This document shows positions 44,919 to 57,118 of a stretch of DNA of 64,000 nucleotides, piece by piece. Source of the DNA: Stomorhina lunata (Eukaryota; Arthropoda; Insecta; Diptera; Rhiniidae); NCBI GenBank assembly GCA_933228675.1, contig OW121740.1, forward strand, positions 50,732,174-50,796,173, written 5' to 3'. Made by a program: the position numbers and the translations under genes. The notes below the pieces were generated by a model, which saw nothing but the letters and a program-made list of their open reading frames with translations, had not been told where the DNA came from and did not search any database. How positions within the stretch are numbered: the stretch's first letter is position 1; the number at the start of each line of letters is the position of its first letter.

Positions 44919-45722
44919 ACAAGTAAGAAAGCGCTATAGTCGGTCAAGCCGACCATACGATACCCTTCACCACTAAGGTCAAAGGTGTTATTTTTCCTGT
45001 GTAAAGACAAATATTTGCTAAATTTTGCCATCATACAAAAATTTTCTCAAAACTTATATATTCAACCTGTTTCCGTCATTTGAACTTATATGAGAGCTAG
45101 GGTCAAATGTGGACCGATTATCTCGAAATTTGGCAGATTGATTACAGTTGTTACAAAAATTATGTATGCTAAAAATAGACTCAAAATTTCCATTATCTTT
45201 AGATTTACGAGCGTTTTAGTGATTTTTTGTCTCATTTAGTGCGTTTTTAAAGAAGAATTTGTATGGGAGCTATGGTCAAATGTGAACCGATTTCAACAAA
45301 ATTTGGTACAGTGATTTTAGTTGACATAAGCAGTATTTGTTTTAAATTTCATGAAAAAATATTGATTTTTGAGGCCAATATAGCAATTCCGGAAAGTGGG
45401 ACCTATGGGAGGTACAATAAATAATGGACCGATTTTGACCAATTTCAATAGCCATAGTCCCATTATCAAAAATGATCTGTGCCAAATTTCATCAAATTAT
45501 CTTTAGAATTGCGACCTGTAGTTTGATTACAAGGTTTACATGGGGGTCCAGCCGTCCAGCCAGCCAGACGGACGGACGGACATCGCTAAATCGACTCAGA
45601 AAGTGTTTCTAAGCCTATTGGTATACTAAAAGGTGGGTCTAAGACAAATATTTCTATGCGTTACAAACATCAGCACAAACTTATAATACCCTTTCCACCT
45701 ATGGTGGTGAAGGGTATAAAAA
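44919..45722 (+). mobile_element. Dispersed element with hairpin ends (CGGTCAAGCCG / GGTGAAGGGTATAAA)
   Basis: An ~804-bp repeat beginning ACAAGTAAGAAAGCGCTATA, with a short hairpin CGGTCAAGCCG and then GATACCCTTCACCAC. It ends TAATACCC, TTTCCACCTATGGTGGTGAA and GGGTATAAA, so the ends carry inverted ATACCCTTCACC/GGTGAAGGGTAT words. Inside are phrases repeated across the family (TATGGGAGCTATGGTCAAAT, ATTTCATCAAAT) and an ACGGACGGACGGACATCGC tract followed by TAAATCGACTCAGAA. No protein is encoded. I recall such repeats as common in calyptrate flies but cannot name the family. Related copies are at 21,640-21,935 and 47,553-50,151. Confidence 0.7.
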
Positions 45723-47552
45723 CGAAACTAAAAGTTGTTTCTTGGAAAGCTTTTATAAAAACGACTTATAGAAATTAATAAAAAAATAACGATTTTGAAA
45801 AATCATATATTTCATACTTAAACAATTTCCTAGTCCAATTTAAAAAAAAAAATCCGGAAGGAAATTCTTCTTTTCTAAAAACAATTTTTTTATTTTTAAA
45901 GTACTTAGAAGCTTTTTTTAAATAAATGCTTCATAGAGCTTTTTCATAGATAACAATGTTTGTCACACTTTTCGTAAATTAAAATATGCTATAAACTGAC
46001 ATAAAAAAATAAATAATTTTAACAGAAAATCTTTTGCTAAAAAAAAAAAAACTTAATCAAAACAAAGTCAATTACTCTAAGCTTTTTACGAAAAGCTTTT
46101 AGTAGAAAATAAAAAATTTTACCTAGAAAGCTTGTTACAAAAGATTCATTGAGCAGAAAGCTTTTGCTAAAAAAATATTTAAAAAAGCTTTCTTAAAATA
46201 ATGTGTTAAGACTATTTATTAAAATTTAAGAATTACTCTGAACTTTTTACGAAAAGCTTTTAGTAGTAAATAAAAAATTGTATATCGAAAGCTTGTTACA
46301 AAAGTTTCATTAAGCGAAAAAGCTTTCTCAAAAAAAGTCAAGCTTTTAGTAGAAAATAAAAAATTGTACATAGAAAGCTTGTTACAAAAGATTCATTTAG
46401 TTTAAAAAGTTCTTGTTTAAAATAAGAAATCGTTTTTATATAAATTTAAATAAATCAATAGATTATTCAAAAAAGCTTTTATATAAAAATTCTAAAACTA
46501 TATATTCCTAAAGTTTTTAAGAAAAACATATTTTTAAGCAATTTTTATTTTTTTTCCTTTTTTATACAAACATTTACTGAATTTTCCTGAAAAAGCTTTT
46601 ATAAATGAAATGTAAATTTTTTTTCTAAAATTAATTAGATTTATCCATTTCGGAACTAATTGTACAAAATGTGAAAAAAAGCTTTCTCAAAGCAATAATA
46701 TTAAGAAGTATTGCTACAGAAATTTTAAGCTTTTAAGAAATTTTTACAAAATTTTTGAAAATTTGTATATTTCTTTTCACAAAAAGCTTTTTCGAAGGAA
46801 AAAAACAAATTTGAAAATTAATATATTTTTTTTCACAAAAAGCTTTTTCATAGAAAATAAAATATTCTTTTACATACATATTTCTACAAAAGCTTTATAT
46901 AAATATTTTTTTTTTTTCAAATCTTATTTCTCAAAAACAGCTTTTAAAGCAAACTTTGATATTAATCAAATGAAATGCGTTAAGAAAAATATAAGATTTC
47001 TTTTTACTATTAAAGCTTCTTAAAGCTTTTCGTTTTATTATTTTCAAAAAGTTTCCTTTTTAAGGAAAATTCAATTTCTTTAGCTTTCTTCTATTAAAAC
47101 TTTCTAAAAATTATATAAAAAATATTAATTTAATACAAATATAATGAACTTAGAAAAGCTTTTCCTTGTAATAAAAGGTCATTCGAAGGAACTTTGACTT
47201 TTATAGTTTTTAAGAATATAAAATTTTAAGATGAATTTGATTTTTTCCTTTTCAAAATTAATTGTACAAAATTTTACAAAAAAAAATTTTGGTAATAAAA
47301 AGCTTTTCTAACAATTTTTATTTAATGTTGTTTATTTTTGGTCAAAGCTCTTTTTTAAGTTACTAAAAATCCTTCTCTGTATTAAAAATTGTCCCCTTTA
47401 CAAAAAAAAACTTTTTTAAGGGAATAAAGTTAAGTATAAAATCTTGTGTTCCTAAAAGCTTTATAAAAACGATTCTCAAAATATGATTTGTAAAATAAAA
47501 TGTTCTTGAAAAATAAAATCTTAAATACCAAAAGAAAATAAGAAGCTTTAAA

Positions 47553-49980
47553 ACAAGTAAGAGTGGTATATTCGGCTTTGCCGAATCTTGGATACCCTTC
47601 ACCAATGGTGCTGCAAAAGTACTTAATGTAATTCCTAGCAAAATTTGGTTATACTAGTATTATATGCAAAGAGTCTTTAAAATTAAGAGTCGGAAAAAGA
47701 AAAGCTTTTCGGTGGCGTCATCATCTAGGATAGTTATGCACCCAAAGGTTAGGTTGGGCAGGTGGCTAATGTCTAGGGAAGCTTCACTTGGGTTCTAAAG
47801 TGGTCCCTTTGTGAAAGATAATGATTACTAGACTACAAGTAGAGAATACATATTTAAGCCAGCCAGTAGCTTCGAAATAAAATATACACATATTTTACGA
47901 ACATTTAATAAAGTTCGATAGACCAGATAAACCATGCAGAAAAGATGCTTCAAAATGTAGATGCCCTTACATTTGCAATAGCACATCGATTTGATGAAGT
48001 TTAAGTATTCTGGCATGCAACCCAAAAACGCTGTGCCCAGTGAGGGTTGTGCACTTTAATTCGTACGAATTATCCAACTAGTAAAAGTTCTTGATTAGTT
48101 ATGTAAAACTCTGAAGTTAGCGGACTGATTTAGGTCAAAGCTTTAATAATGATTGTCAATGTATACAAGCCTTAAAATTAAAGGGTATACACTCTTAGTT
48201 TTAGATACATACGTGAAATATATAGCTTTTGAATGGATGGTTATCAGCTTTGTCGGAAAAGTTTACTTATTAATTTGAAGTTAGTTAATTAATTAAAATG
48301 AACACTTCATCAATAATATTTGGGATGTATAGTTCTTTCGATCTGTCCGATGGATGTTTGGAAAGTTTTGCTCTAGTTCTTTGTGCAATTTTAATGTGAT
48401 TTAATTTATCAGCATTAGATCGATTTCCGGTCGGGTTTATATGGGAGATTTCACTAAATGTGAATAGAGCTCGCCCATTTTCAATATCGAACTTTTCAAG
48501 AGATCAGAAATACTTTTGTCAAATGTTGTCCCTCTAGAAAGTTTATTTTAGGCGCTATTGTCCTGAATATCAATATTGTACAACGTCTTTATACTAAATG
48601 TCATCATCGTATCTATTATAATTTGTCATTTATTAGCTACTAAGAGATTGCCTTAGGCGAAGTTATATGGGATCAATTGTCAAACGTGAACGGATTTCTC
48701 CCAATTGCAATTAAAAAATTTAAATTTTTGTTGATATGTGAGATACTTACATACATATGTAGGTTTTGAACGGATATCATGTAATTAGCTGCATTTTTGT
48801 ACTTCCTAGGAAGATTACCTATAATTTGATATATAATACATTCTCAAATGTTATCATAATGTTCAAAAGTCAGACACAAAATTAAGATAAATGCAGTGTG
48901 TCTGTCTGCTAAAACCAGATTTGTGGAGCTCCTGAATTGTCCCACCCTGAATTTCAACATTGTCGATCAAAACACCATCGCTTAAACGCTAAATTATATC
49001 TACCACAAATTACAGAATGCATCAGGATTTAGATAATCCCCTGCGAAGGACGCTATTAAACTTCATCAAAATAAACATCTGAGATATCGACAAAACAGGA
49101 GCTCCAAAAACTTGACTACAACAGAAAAAAGGACAGACAGGTAGACGGACGGACATGTAGACGGACGGACAAACAAACAGACGGACGGACAGACGGACGG
49201 AGGTCGCGAAATCGATTCTTGTGCCGATTCTGAGTTGATCGGTACAATTTGAATGGTATTCATAATCAGATTTGTGGAGTATATATATCAGATTTTAGAA
49301 AATCCTCCCATAAAGAACGATGTCAAATTTCATCACAATCGGTCCATAAACACCTGAGATATCGCTGAAACAATACTTACAAAATGTAAACAAAATTTCT
49401 TAGACACGTACTTTGGGCAATTTGCTGTACATCAAATGTAGTGTTATTGCGATATCTCAATTCTTTACGGACCGCTTTTGATAAAATTTAATAACGTGGG
49501 GGAATTTCCTAAAATCTGATATAAAATTTATGTAGGTCCGTACTAAAGGAGGATAGTTTTTCCTATTTCTGCATTTAATTTTTTCAACAAACATTCTCTA
49601 ATGTGTACTTTGGGCAATTTGCGATACATCAAATTCAGTGTTTTGGCGATATCTCAGTTGTTTATGGACCGATTTTGATAAAATTTTACAGAGTGGTTTG
49701 GGAAAATATTTCCTATAATCTGATATATAACATATTATCACATGTACACCAGGAGTATCTTTTTTCTCTTGTTATTTAAAAGTGTGTTTCAATCAAAAAT
49801 TTTAAAATTTTCGTCTAATTTTTGGTATTTTTTCGATATTTTCGGTGTTTATAAACCGATTTTAATGAAATTTAATAGCGTTCATTGCGGGAGAATTTCC
49901 TAAAATCTGATATATAATTTATGTAAGTCCATCCTCCAGGAGCTTCAGAAACTTGATTTCAACAGACAGACAGACAGACG

Positions 49981-50012
<32 letters not shown>

Positions 50013-50151
50013 GACATCGCTTAATCGATTCTCCTCCCGATTCTGAGTCGATCGGTATAATTTTTATGGGGTCTACGATCACTAATAAAAAAATTACAAA
50101 CGGAATCACAAACTTATAATACCCTTTCACCTATTGGTGAAGGGTATAAAA
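47553..50151 (+). mobile_element. Long composite of the same dispersed family
   Basis: Begins ACAAGTAAGAGTGGTATATT with hairpin TTCGGCTTTGCCGAA and GGATACCCTTCACCA, and ends TTATAATACCCTTTCACCTA, TTGGTGAAGGGTATAAAA, so both termini match the family. At 2.6 kb it is three times longer than 44,919-45,722. It contains the TTCGATAGA-type dispersed repeat (47,742-48,060) and two diverged versions of the family's right part, each with an ACGGACGGACAGACGGACGG tract (49,130-49,200 and 49,968-50,013) and CGATTCT...GATTCTGAGT...GATCGGTA. It is probably several copies nested or fused. The PSVCLSV-type minus-strand frames come from the tracts. Confidence 0.6.
47742..48060 (+). repeat. Dispersed repeat with CACTTGGGTTCTAA block, copy 2
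   Basis: Begins GGTTAGGTTGGGCAGGTGGC and includes CACTTGGGTTCTAAAGTGGT, then CCAGTAGCTTCGAAATAAA and TTCGATAGACCAGATAAACC. It aligns with 1,826-2,010 and is inserted within, or forms part of, the larger dispersed composite. Confidence 0.55.
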
Positions 50152-51889
50152 AGCTCCGATTTATTGCATTTCAAACATATTTTTAAGCTTTTTTGTAAGT
50201 TTTATTAAAAGAATATAAATTCCAACAAAATATTTATAATAATTTAATAAAGAAAAAAGCTTTTTTATAAAAAAGCTAAAAAAAAGTCCTAGAAAAAACT
50301 TTTCAGTGGAAAAATCTTAATAATTTCATATTTCAATCTTAAATTTTATCAGTCATTATATTTAAAATTTTGCTATCAGTTCATTCGCAAAATTTCCATA
50401 AAAGTTCAATGACTTCTGATAGTTTTTCATGTTTTTTGCCAATTCTATACGAAAATAATAGCAAAAACTTTATTGATGAGTTGGGATGAGTGGTGGCAAA
50501 AATTGAAACACACTGATCTACTACTTGACTTTTTATGTTTTCCAAAAATGCTATTGCCATTAAATTACATGTGTTAATAGAATGTACTACCATAAACCTC
50601 TGATAATAAAAATAGGAGCACTTACAATAAATATTAATTTTAAATGAAAATTTAACTGAAGTTCCAAAGTTATCCTACTTTAAAGTTGAAAAAATGCAAA
50701 GTCTAATTTTAGACTGTAGGTTATTATAATTTTTTTAACTGATTTACTCTAAATCTTAGAACTTTTAAAATACTTAATATTTTTAATTAAATTTTGCCTG
50801 AAATAAACCTAACACATTCAAGTTTTGATAACAAAAGTTTTAATTTCAAAATCTCCATTTTTACCCAAGTTACAAGCTTTTAAAATTGAAAAATGAAGCG
50901 AAACTATGACTTTTGAATTTTGGAGTATCTGATAAATTGTAAGTCTTCTTTAACCTTTTCCCCGGACTGTACTCATGCTTAAGTTTACTATTTCATTACT
51001 ATGTATTAAATAAATGCATAAATGTACAATATGTTTTGAAGTAAGTTTGCAGTAACTTGACTTTTAAGTAGTTTTTCCTTTTAGATTTTTTTTTTTTTTG
51101 TTGCCCATTATATAAAGTTTTTTCTGTAGCCGGCTTTTTCGCTGCTGTTGTTATTGTTTTTCTTTTCATATGTTTTTTCCCTGAATATAACAAAATTTTA
51201 TGGAAAACATAAACAACTTTTTTTTTGTAGCTTTTTAGCAAAACAAAATTCTGATGAATATTAAAAAAAGCAGTTCCAAATAAAAGTGTATTTGTGTAAC
51301 CCAAAAAAAAAAATAATGGCTAAAAATACAATTCAAGTCCTGTAAGTGCAAAACAAAAAACAAGTGCAAAAATTTCAGAAAATGTAAAAATAAACCAAAG
51401 CTCTTAAAAAAGCTTAACAAAACACATCATGTTTTTTTTAGCCATATGCATTAGATGATCTCTTTTTGGAAGGGCTTTAATCTGGTACAAACAAAACTAT
51501 AATAATCTAGAATTTAGTTAAAGAATTCAAATTAAGGGCTTTAAAAGAATTGCATTGGAAAGCTTTAGAAATGTTATATAATATTTAATTATTCTATTAT
51601 TTTATCTATGTATCTACTACTCTTCTTATTCTTCCCTAATGCTTATTTTATGCATACAATTCTCATTTAATCGATGTGTGTTAAAGTATAAGAATCATTA
51701 TAGTAATTTATACACATAATTCTCATTTAGTCCATGTGTTTTTCTGGATTTTGTTGAAACTACTATAGTCTCTTTTCTATATATACAAATGCCTCTTTTG
51801 ATGGTTATCAAATGCGAAAATATACAATGGAATGGATAGGACTGTATTCCAAAGGTTCTCAATTTCTGGAAATTATAATGCAAAGCACA
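50152..51889. other. AT-rich stretch, no gene
   Basis: The tail of AAGCTT domain 2 fades out here. The frames at 50,381-50,593 and 50,999-51,420 are AT-driven or oligo-T products without motifs. Confidence 0.5.
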
Positions 51890-52315
51890 ATTCTGGAAAT
51901 CGTGACTGATTACCCCTAAAGGAGACATCAAGCCAAATGTTAACGATTTCGGAGTAACGAAAAGTATCAGAAGGGAAATAATGCAAGTTGAATCTTTTTT
52001 GAAACTTTCCTCGGACCATTCGCCAACTATCATAACCCTCATAAGCCCGAAGAAGCAGTATCCCCGCCTATAGACGTAGTAATAGCAGGCATAAAAATAA
52101 ATTGGCTTAAATATAAAAAATATTTTAGCACTCACTGCACAAGGAAACATACCTCTACATACACCGGAAGATTTATGAAAATCTCTCTATTAGACATCTT
52201 GAAAACAATCTCAAATAGGCTGCTTAATACGCTACAGTACTCCCCAGTCATATCCCCACACTGGCAATATGCAACATTACCACTCTGGCAGAATCCAGGG
52301 ATCTTGCGACACAAC
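51890..52315 (+). pseudogene. Jockey-like LINE, end of endonuclease domain (relic)
   Basis: Plus-strand reading at about 51,980-52,040 gives VESFLKLSSDHSPTIITL, which matches the SDHSP block that closes the AP-type endonuclease domain of Jockey-clade LINEs; Asp and His of SDH are active-site residues in that family. It is followed, after a stop-containing stretch, by INWLKYKKYFSTHCT (about 52,098-52,142), which resembles the WxxY linker after the endonuclease. Upstream, PKGDIKPNVNDFGVTKSI is less certain. Frameshifted and dead. The 150-codon minus-strand frame over the same place is an accidental shadow. Confidence 0.65.
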
Positions 52316-52319
52316 TCCT

Positions 52320-53110
52320 AATACAACATGCTTCATTACAACCCCACAACAATCTGCAGTACCAACCGTGAACAAGGTATAATACTAGCCCCCAGACGAC
52401 ACGCTACATTATCCCCCCGGCAACATGTTACACCATTCCCCATACAAAACTCCGCTTCAACCCGCATCAATAGGCCATATTACACCCGCACAACAAGCTT
52501 CGCTAATCTCCCGCAACATGCTTTATTATACCTCAATCATCATGCCACTTTAGCCCCCTGACAATATGCTACATCATCCCCCCTACAACACGCTACATTA
52601 ACCCCCCGCAACATGCTGCATTACCTTCCAGGTTATATGCTGCATAACACCCCAGGCAGCATGCTACCCTACCCCGCCAACGACATGCTACATTACCCAC
52701 AAGATAATGTGTCATATTACACCCCCACCACAAGCTTTTCTAATCCCCCGCAACAGGCTTCATTACCCCTCAATCATCATGCTACTTTAGCCCCCTGGCA
52801 ATATTCTACATCCCGTCGGCAATATGCCACATTACACCCCCACAACAAGCTTCGCTAATCCCTCGCAACATGCTTCATTATCCCTTAATCATTATGCTAC
52901 TTTAGCGCCCTGGCAATATGCTATACATCCCCCCTACAACACGCTACATTAACCCCTAGAAGATATGCTACATAACACCCCCGGCAACATGCTACCCTAC
53001 CCTGCCAACGGCATGCTACGTTAACCACAAGATAATGTGCTGCATAGTGCCCTAACAACATGCTCACGCAACACCCTACAACATGCTGCATTCCCTTCCC
53101 GACAAGTCAT
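52320..53110. repeat. C-rich minisatellite inside the Jockey relic
   Basis: The words CAACATGCTACATTACCCCC, CAACAAGCTTCGCTAATC and CAATCATCATGCTACTTTAG recur every ~22-28 bp over about 800 bp. A longer-scale repeat is visible: CCCTACAACACGCTACATTA followed by ACCCC occurs at about 52,581 and 52,932, roughly 351 bp apart, with matching neighbours (CGGCAACATGCTACCCTACC, ACAAGATAATGTG). The plus strand is C-rich in an AT-rich region. It separates the endonuclease and RT parts of the relic, so it expanded or inserted within the LINE. Confidence 0.8.
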
Positions 53111-53134
53111 TTGCAATATACTCGGATAGAATAT

Positions 53135-53835
53135 AAGGTGATGTCGAACTGCTTTTGTCTGAAAAAAGAAGAGCTCGAAGAGAATGGGGAGTTCATAGAT
53201 CCCCCAATCTAAAAACAGATTCCGAAATTGCATAAAATCACTTGAATCCCAAAGAGCTGAATCCCTGGAAACTTATCTAAAAGGACTAGATTCGACCCGA
53301 CAATCGGACTATTCATTATGGCGAGCTGCTAAAAGCTTTAAAAGTCCTATCATTCGAGTGGAGGCTGGAGCGGAGAAAGGGAGGGGACTTACCCCTTTTT
53401 GAACAGCAACGTAGAACAACGATTAGGTTTAAAACTCGGAAGGTTATAAAATCTATTCTTGACTTAAACCCTAAAAAAGCACCTGGATTTTACAAAGTGA
53501 GCAACAAAATGTTAGGAGCTACCCTTGGTAGCAATAAGAATAATAACATTTATTTTGAATGCTATCTTACATCTAAAATATTGGCCTCTAGAATGGAAGG
53601 TTTCATTGATCGCTATGGTTCCTAAGCCAGGTAAAGATCACTCAAAATTAGAGTCCTAATATGTCAAAAGTAGAGTCCTAATATGTCAAAAGTAGAGTCC
53701 TAATATGAAAAACTATTGATTAACAAATTAACGCAAATTTTCGGTGAAATCGGATACATTCCCAATCATCAGTTCAGATTTAGAAAAAAGCATATCGATT
53801 CTGAGCCGAAGTTTTATTATCATCGTATTTAAGTT
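53135..53835 (+). pseudogene. Jockey-like LINE, start of RT domain (relic)
   Basis: Plus-strand fragments in several frames: LLLSEKRRARREWGVHRSP, then LETYLKGLDSTRQ and SDYSLWRAAKSFKSPIIRV, then VKSILDLNPKKAPGF, which match the pre-RT linker and first RT block of Jockey elements. Further on, LINKLTQIFGEIGYIPNHQF then RFRKKH (53,716-53,800) matches the next RT block. Catalytic FADD-type motifs are not reached. A 22-bp repeat at 53,646-53,705 interrupts it. It is much older than the LINE at 8.4 kb and of a different subfamily. Confidence 0.8.
53646..53705 (+). repeat. 22-bp tandem repeat, ~2.7 copies
   Basis: GAGTCCTAATATGTCAAAAG plus TA is repeated twice, with a partial third copy, inside the RT relic. 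A recent slippage or replication duplication. Confidence 0.9.
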
Positions 53836-56800
53836 TGTACTTTCAAACGATTTCCAAACGTCAAATTATTCTTTCGGGTAGTGCAAATCGTAAGATCGAT
53901 ACAAACAAAGAAGTGTATGTGACACTCAAAATAGTATAGGGATATAAGGATTTTGTTCAGGAGAGCCATTTTAAAGATTTAAATACGTGCATCTTTGGTT
54001 CACCATCACTGAGTGTATTGGTATTGGTCTCATTTGAAAGCGACACATCTAATGACGTCAGGAACGTGTTGGTCAACCTTGAAAACGCGCGTAGGTCGTC
54101 CCTACTTCTTGTTTTGTGTTGTTTTGGGTAGTAGGTCCCTTTCTCTATGCGCTTTCACATATGTTCAATTGTAGATATTAATCGTTTGCCCAATTAACCC
54201 TCTTCCACTGACGTGCTTGTCTAGCAGACACCAACAATAATTCAGTTTTGTTCTGAAATTTATTTTCTGGAAAAACCATGCTTTTAGCTTTGAAATAACT
54301 ATAAAAACACTAAAAATATTAATTTATACCCAGTTTCACAAACCCGATTTTGGAAAATATAATTAAATAGAATTGTTATCTGTCAGTCTACCACGTCTCA
54401 AATTTCTCATGTCAGTTGCAGAGGGTTAAGCATGGACTTTTTGAAGATATCACGAAGATATAAAACTGTTCTGTGGTAGCAAATCATTTTTAAGAAGCCA
54501 AACTTTACCTAATATTTTGTAGCATACTTTAGGGAACTTCAAATTATTTATGTTTCCAAAATTTTAATAAAATGTGATATATACACATTTTATGTCCTTA
54601 TGTTTGCAAAAACATACATTTTAAATGAAACTCTTTTACTTTTGTTCATCTTGTGACATACAAGTATAAAATGTTCTGAACTTTATATGTGTCAAATTAT
54701 TTAGATAATCCTTAAAGTATGCCACACAAATGCATTACATTCCGAACGATATCAGAAGGGGGTAACAAGGCCCCTGGTCAGATTCAGAGTATTACTGTTT
54801 TAAAACAAAACTATTACAGGTTCTTAATATTTCAAAAGTTGAAAACTTTAATATTTCTATAAAAAAATTTTTAACTGTTTTTACTTAAAAGAAGTTTCGC
54901 AAGACTTCATTCCTTTGCCTGTCTGACCTTTAATATTTGGAATACATTTCATTATGTTTTCAATACTTTTTCGATTTTTGTTTTTCCCCCTCATATTGTT
55001 TGCTCCTATCAAAGTATTTGTAAGTTTTTTTGTTTCCTACCGACATCCATCCCTTTAAAATCGCTAGAGTTGTACTTGTTCCACATACTTATGTCAGGGA
55101 GTGGGTACTTACCTTTGGTTGCCTTTGTGGGAACTGTATATGCGCTATATATATATGTACTTTTATGTACATATGTATATCTTTTTTTGCAAAAACAAAA
55201 ACTTTTGTAAGCCCGAAATAGTGCCTGAAGATGCAACTTGTTCTGAGTTTCAATTTATATGTACATTTACATTTTTCACTCTCAAGTTTTGTTTCAGTTT
55301 GATTATTTTTTTTGCTTTTTCATTTGTATTACATTTTTAAATCCTTTTTTTTGGGGGGTAGAAGGTATATCTGTAAGGACTCCTGTTTTCCTGTATGTTT
55401 GATGATGATATATCAAGTACTCACATTTTGCATAATTTCATTAATGAATTCCTGAATACATTTTCATTATGATGTACCAAAGCTATCCCATACACAGAGA
55501 ATGTAAGAATTTAAATTTTATGTAAAAAAAAACTTAAAGCATAATTTTAGGCTTGTTTTTATAATTTTATAATGAAATGTAATAGTTTTGGGGGCATATT
55601 CTTGCAGTCGAAACAAAATTAATATGATTTTATAAGAAGTTTTATTGTATACTTTCAGAGGGTTGTATTGTAAACCCTAATTCAAAAACGAACTAGTTAT
55701 AAAATTGTTAAAGTCTTCTCTTAGGAATTTTGTATAAATTTAATTTATAAGTTTGTCATAAGTTTTCATGAACGACTTTAAAGTTCTGTGACAGAATGTC
55801 CAGAAATTTGCCAGAATCTGCTAACATTGCATACTTTAAGGGCTTTCTGGCTAAGGTTACTAAAAAAACAGTTTAAAAAATCTTTCTTACACTTGAATCA
55901 AGTTGTTTTACAAATTTTGACATAATGCGATTAATCGATTTTATAGAACCTCCCAAAAATAGGCAACACGTTTTTAAAACTCTTTACTACCGCACATATT
56001 GAATGATGTTATTTTGTCAATATGAATCTAAATGCCATTGGATTAAATCGTATTTTTCTCAGTGCATAAAAGTCTCACATTTCAGTTTTTTTGTATTTTT
56101 TTTATTTTTGGAAAAAAATCTTTTCTTCCTTTTATATAATTTATTTGGGTGCTTAAATTTGGTTTATTCGAAAGAGTTTGAGATCTGATAAATAAACTAA
56201 AAAAAAGTTTTTCTTGCATTAAATAAATATAATTGCAGATTTTTATTTTAATGAGCACTCTTTAGACATGCACAAACTCTTAAGTAAGTTACTCAAAATC
56301 TGTGTTTATACAGCATACTTTTGGGCAAAAGTTATAAAACATATTTAAAGCATAATTTTAGGGGGGTTTTGTATTTCATATATTTAAAATTATTAACAAA
56401 AATGTTTAAATTAAAAGTTTGCTGCAAAATATAAATTAATTTGATAAACAATTATAAAAAAGAACTTGTTTTAAACAAGATTTTAAAATTTACAATTTTT
56501 TTAGAAATTGAAATTAAAAAATTTTTGTTTTTTCAAATATTGGCTATAGACATTTTTTCGCTAGGAAAATCTTAAAAATCAAATTATCCATCTTTTATGA
56601 ATATTTAAATTTTAGTTTTGGATTTTAAATATTTTAAACCTAAATTTCTTTAAATTGCCCTTAAATCTTATTTTTCAAGAGCTTTTCTTTCTTTCTTAAC
56701 CCTCTTATATATTTTTCCTAACAGCTTGAGTTTGGTTTTCATTTTTTAGCTTAAATTATGCATAAAAAATTTGATTTAACTTTTTATATTTTATTTTGCT

Positions 56801-57034
56801 TTTATGGACTTATTGTGCAAAATCTTTAAATGGGGGTTACCTTCATTTGAAATTCATTTATGCTGCAATATAAATACAATATACAGAAGTGTAAATAATA
56901 TGTGAATGTTAATAAGATTTCAGAAAATAAACAACAATTTCAAATACTGACTCGTTTTCAAACACAGTTGGAAAATGTAGGAGAGAAATCATATTTTGTA
57001 ATTCTGATATTTATATTTAACATTTTTTGAACGC
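53836..57034. other. Non-coding stretch, no gene
   Basis: Mostly AT-rich. The frames around 55,009-55,340 contain ACATATGTA-type simple sequence and a GGTAAGTAC donor-like word on the minus strand (about 55,113) without a plausible exon. At 56,225-56,264 TTTTTATTTTAATGAGCACT followed by CTTTA resembles the right terminus of the DD37E element and may be a small relic. Confidence 0.45.
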
Positions 57035-57042
57035 GGTGACAG

Positions 57043-57118
57043 AGAAGATATACCCGGTGAGTCACATTCGAACCCATGACACAAGCAGTCTAGCACACTA
57101 CCCACTGGACTACTGGCC
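57043..57118 (-). mobile_element. tRNA-like sequence / SINE head, minus strand
   Basis: On the minus strand it reads GGCCAGTAGTCCAGTGGGTA (A-box region), then GTGTGCTAGACTGCTTGTG, then CATGGGTTCGAATGTG (B box GGTTCGAAT). Spacing fits a tRNA-derived RNA polymerase III promoter. Acceptor-stem pairing is incomplete, so a SINE head or tRNA pseudogene is more likely than a working tRNA gene. A second family at 3,998-4,128 is different in sequence. Confidence 0.55.

Larger units (their letters stand above)
38930..47552. repeat. AAGCTT-rich domain 2
   Basis: The palindromic word AAGCTT, mostly as AAAAGCTTTT, recurs irregularly throughout about 6.5 kb of this interval, outside the DD37E copy (42,331-43,623) and the dispersed element (44,919-45,722). 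It fades after 50,150, with a few copies to about 51,420. There are sub-duplications such as GTAGAAAATAAAAAAT with GAAAGCTTGTTACAAAAG repeated at about 46,100, 46,260 and 46,350. No coding frame is credible. It is the same word as in domain 1, so the two share an origin or a process. Confidence 0.7.

Noticed and set aside
49066..50130. Minus-strand frames with PSVCLSVCLSVRLSVCL
   Set aside because: They translate the ACGGACAGACGG tracts of a dispersed repeat; low complexity and no conserved context.
51698..52150. 150-codon minus-strand frame
   Set aside because: It lies opposite a recognisable Jockey endonuclease relic on the plus strand, has no motifs and is best explained as a shadow.
55009..55236. 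Possible exon with GGTAAGTAC donor on the minus strand
   Set aside because: No upstream acceptor, no recognisable protein motif, and the frame includes ACATATGTA simple sequence.
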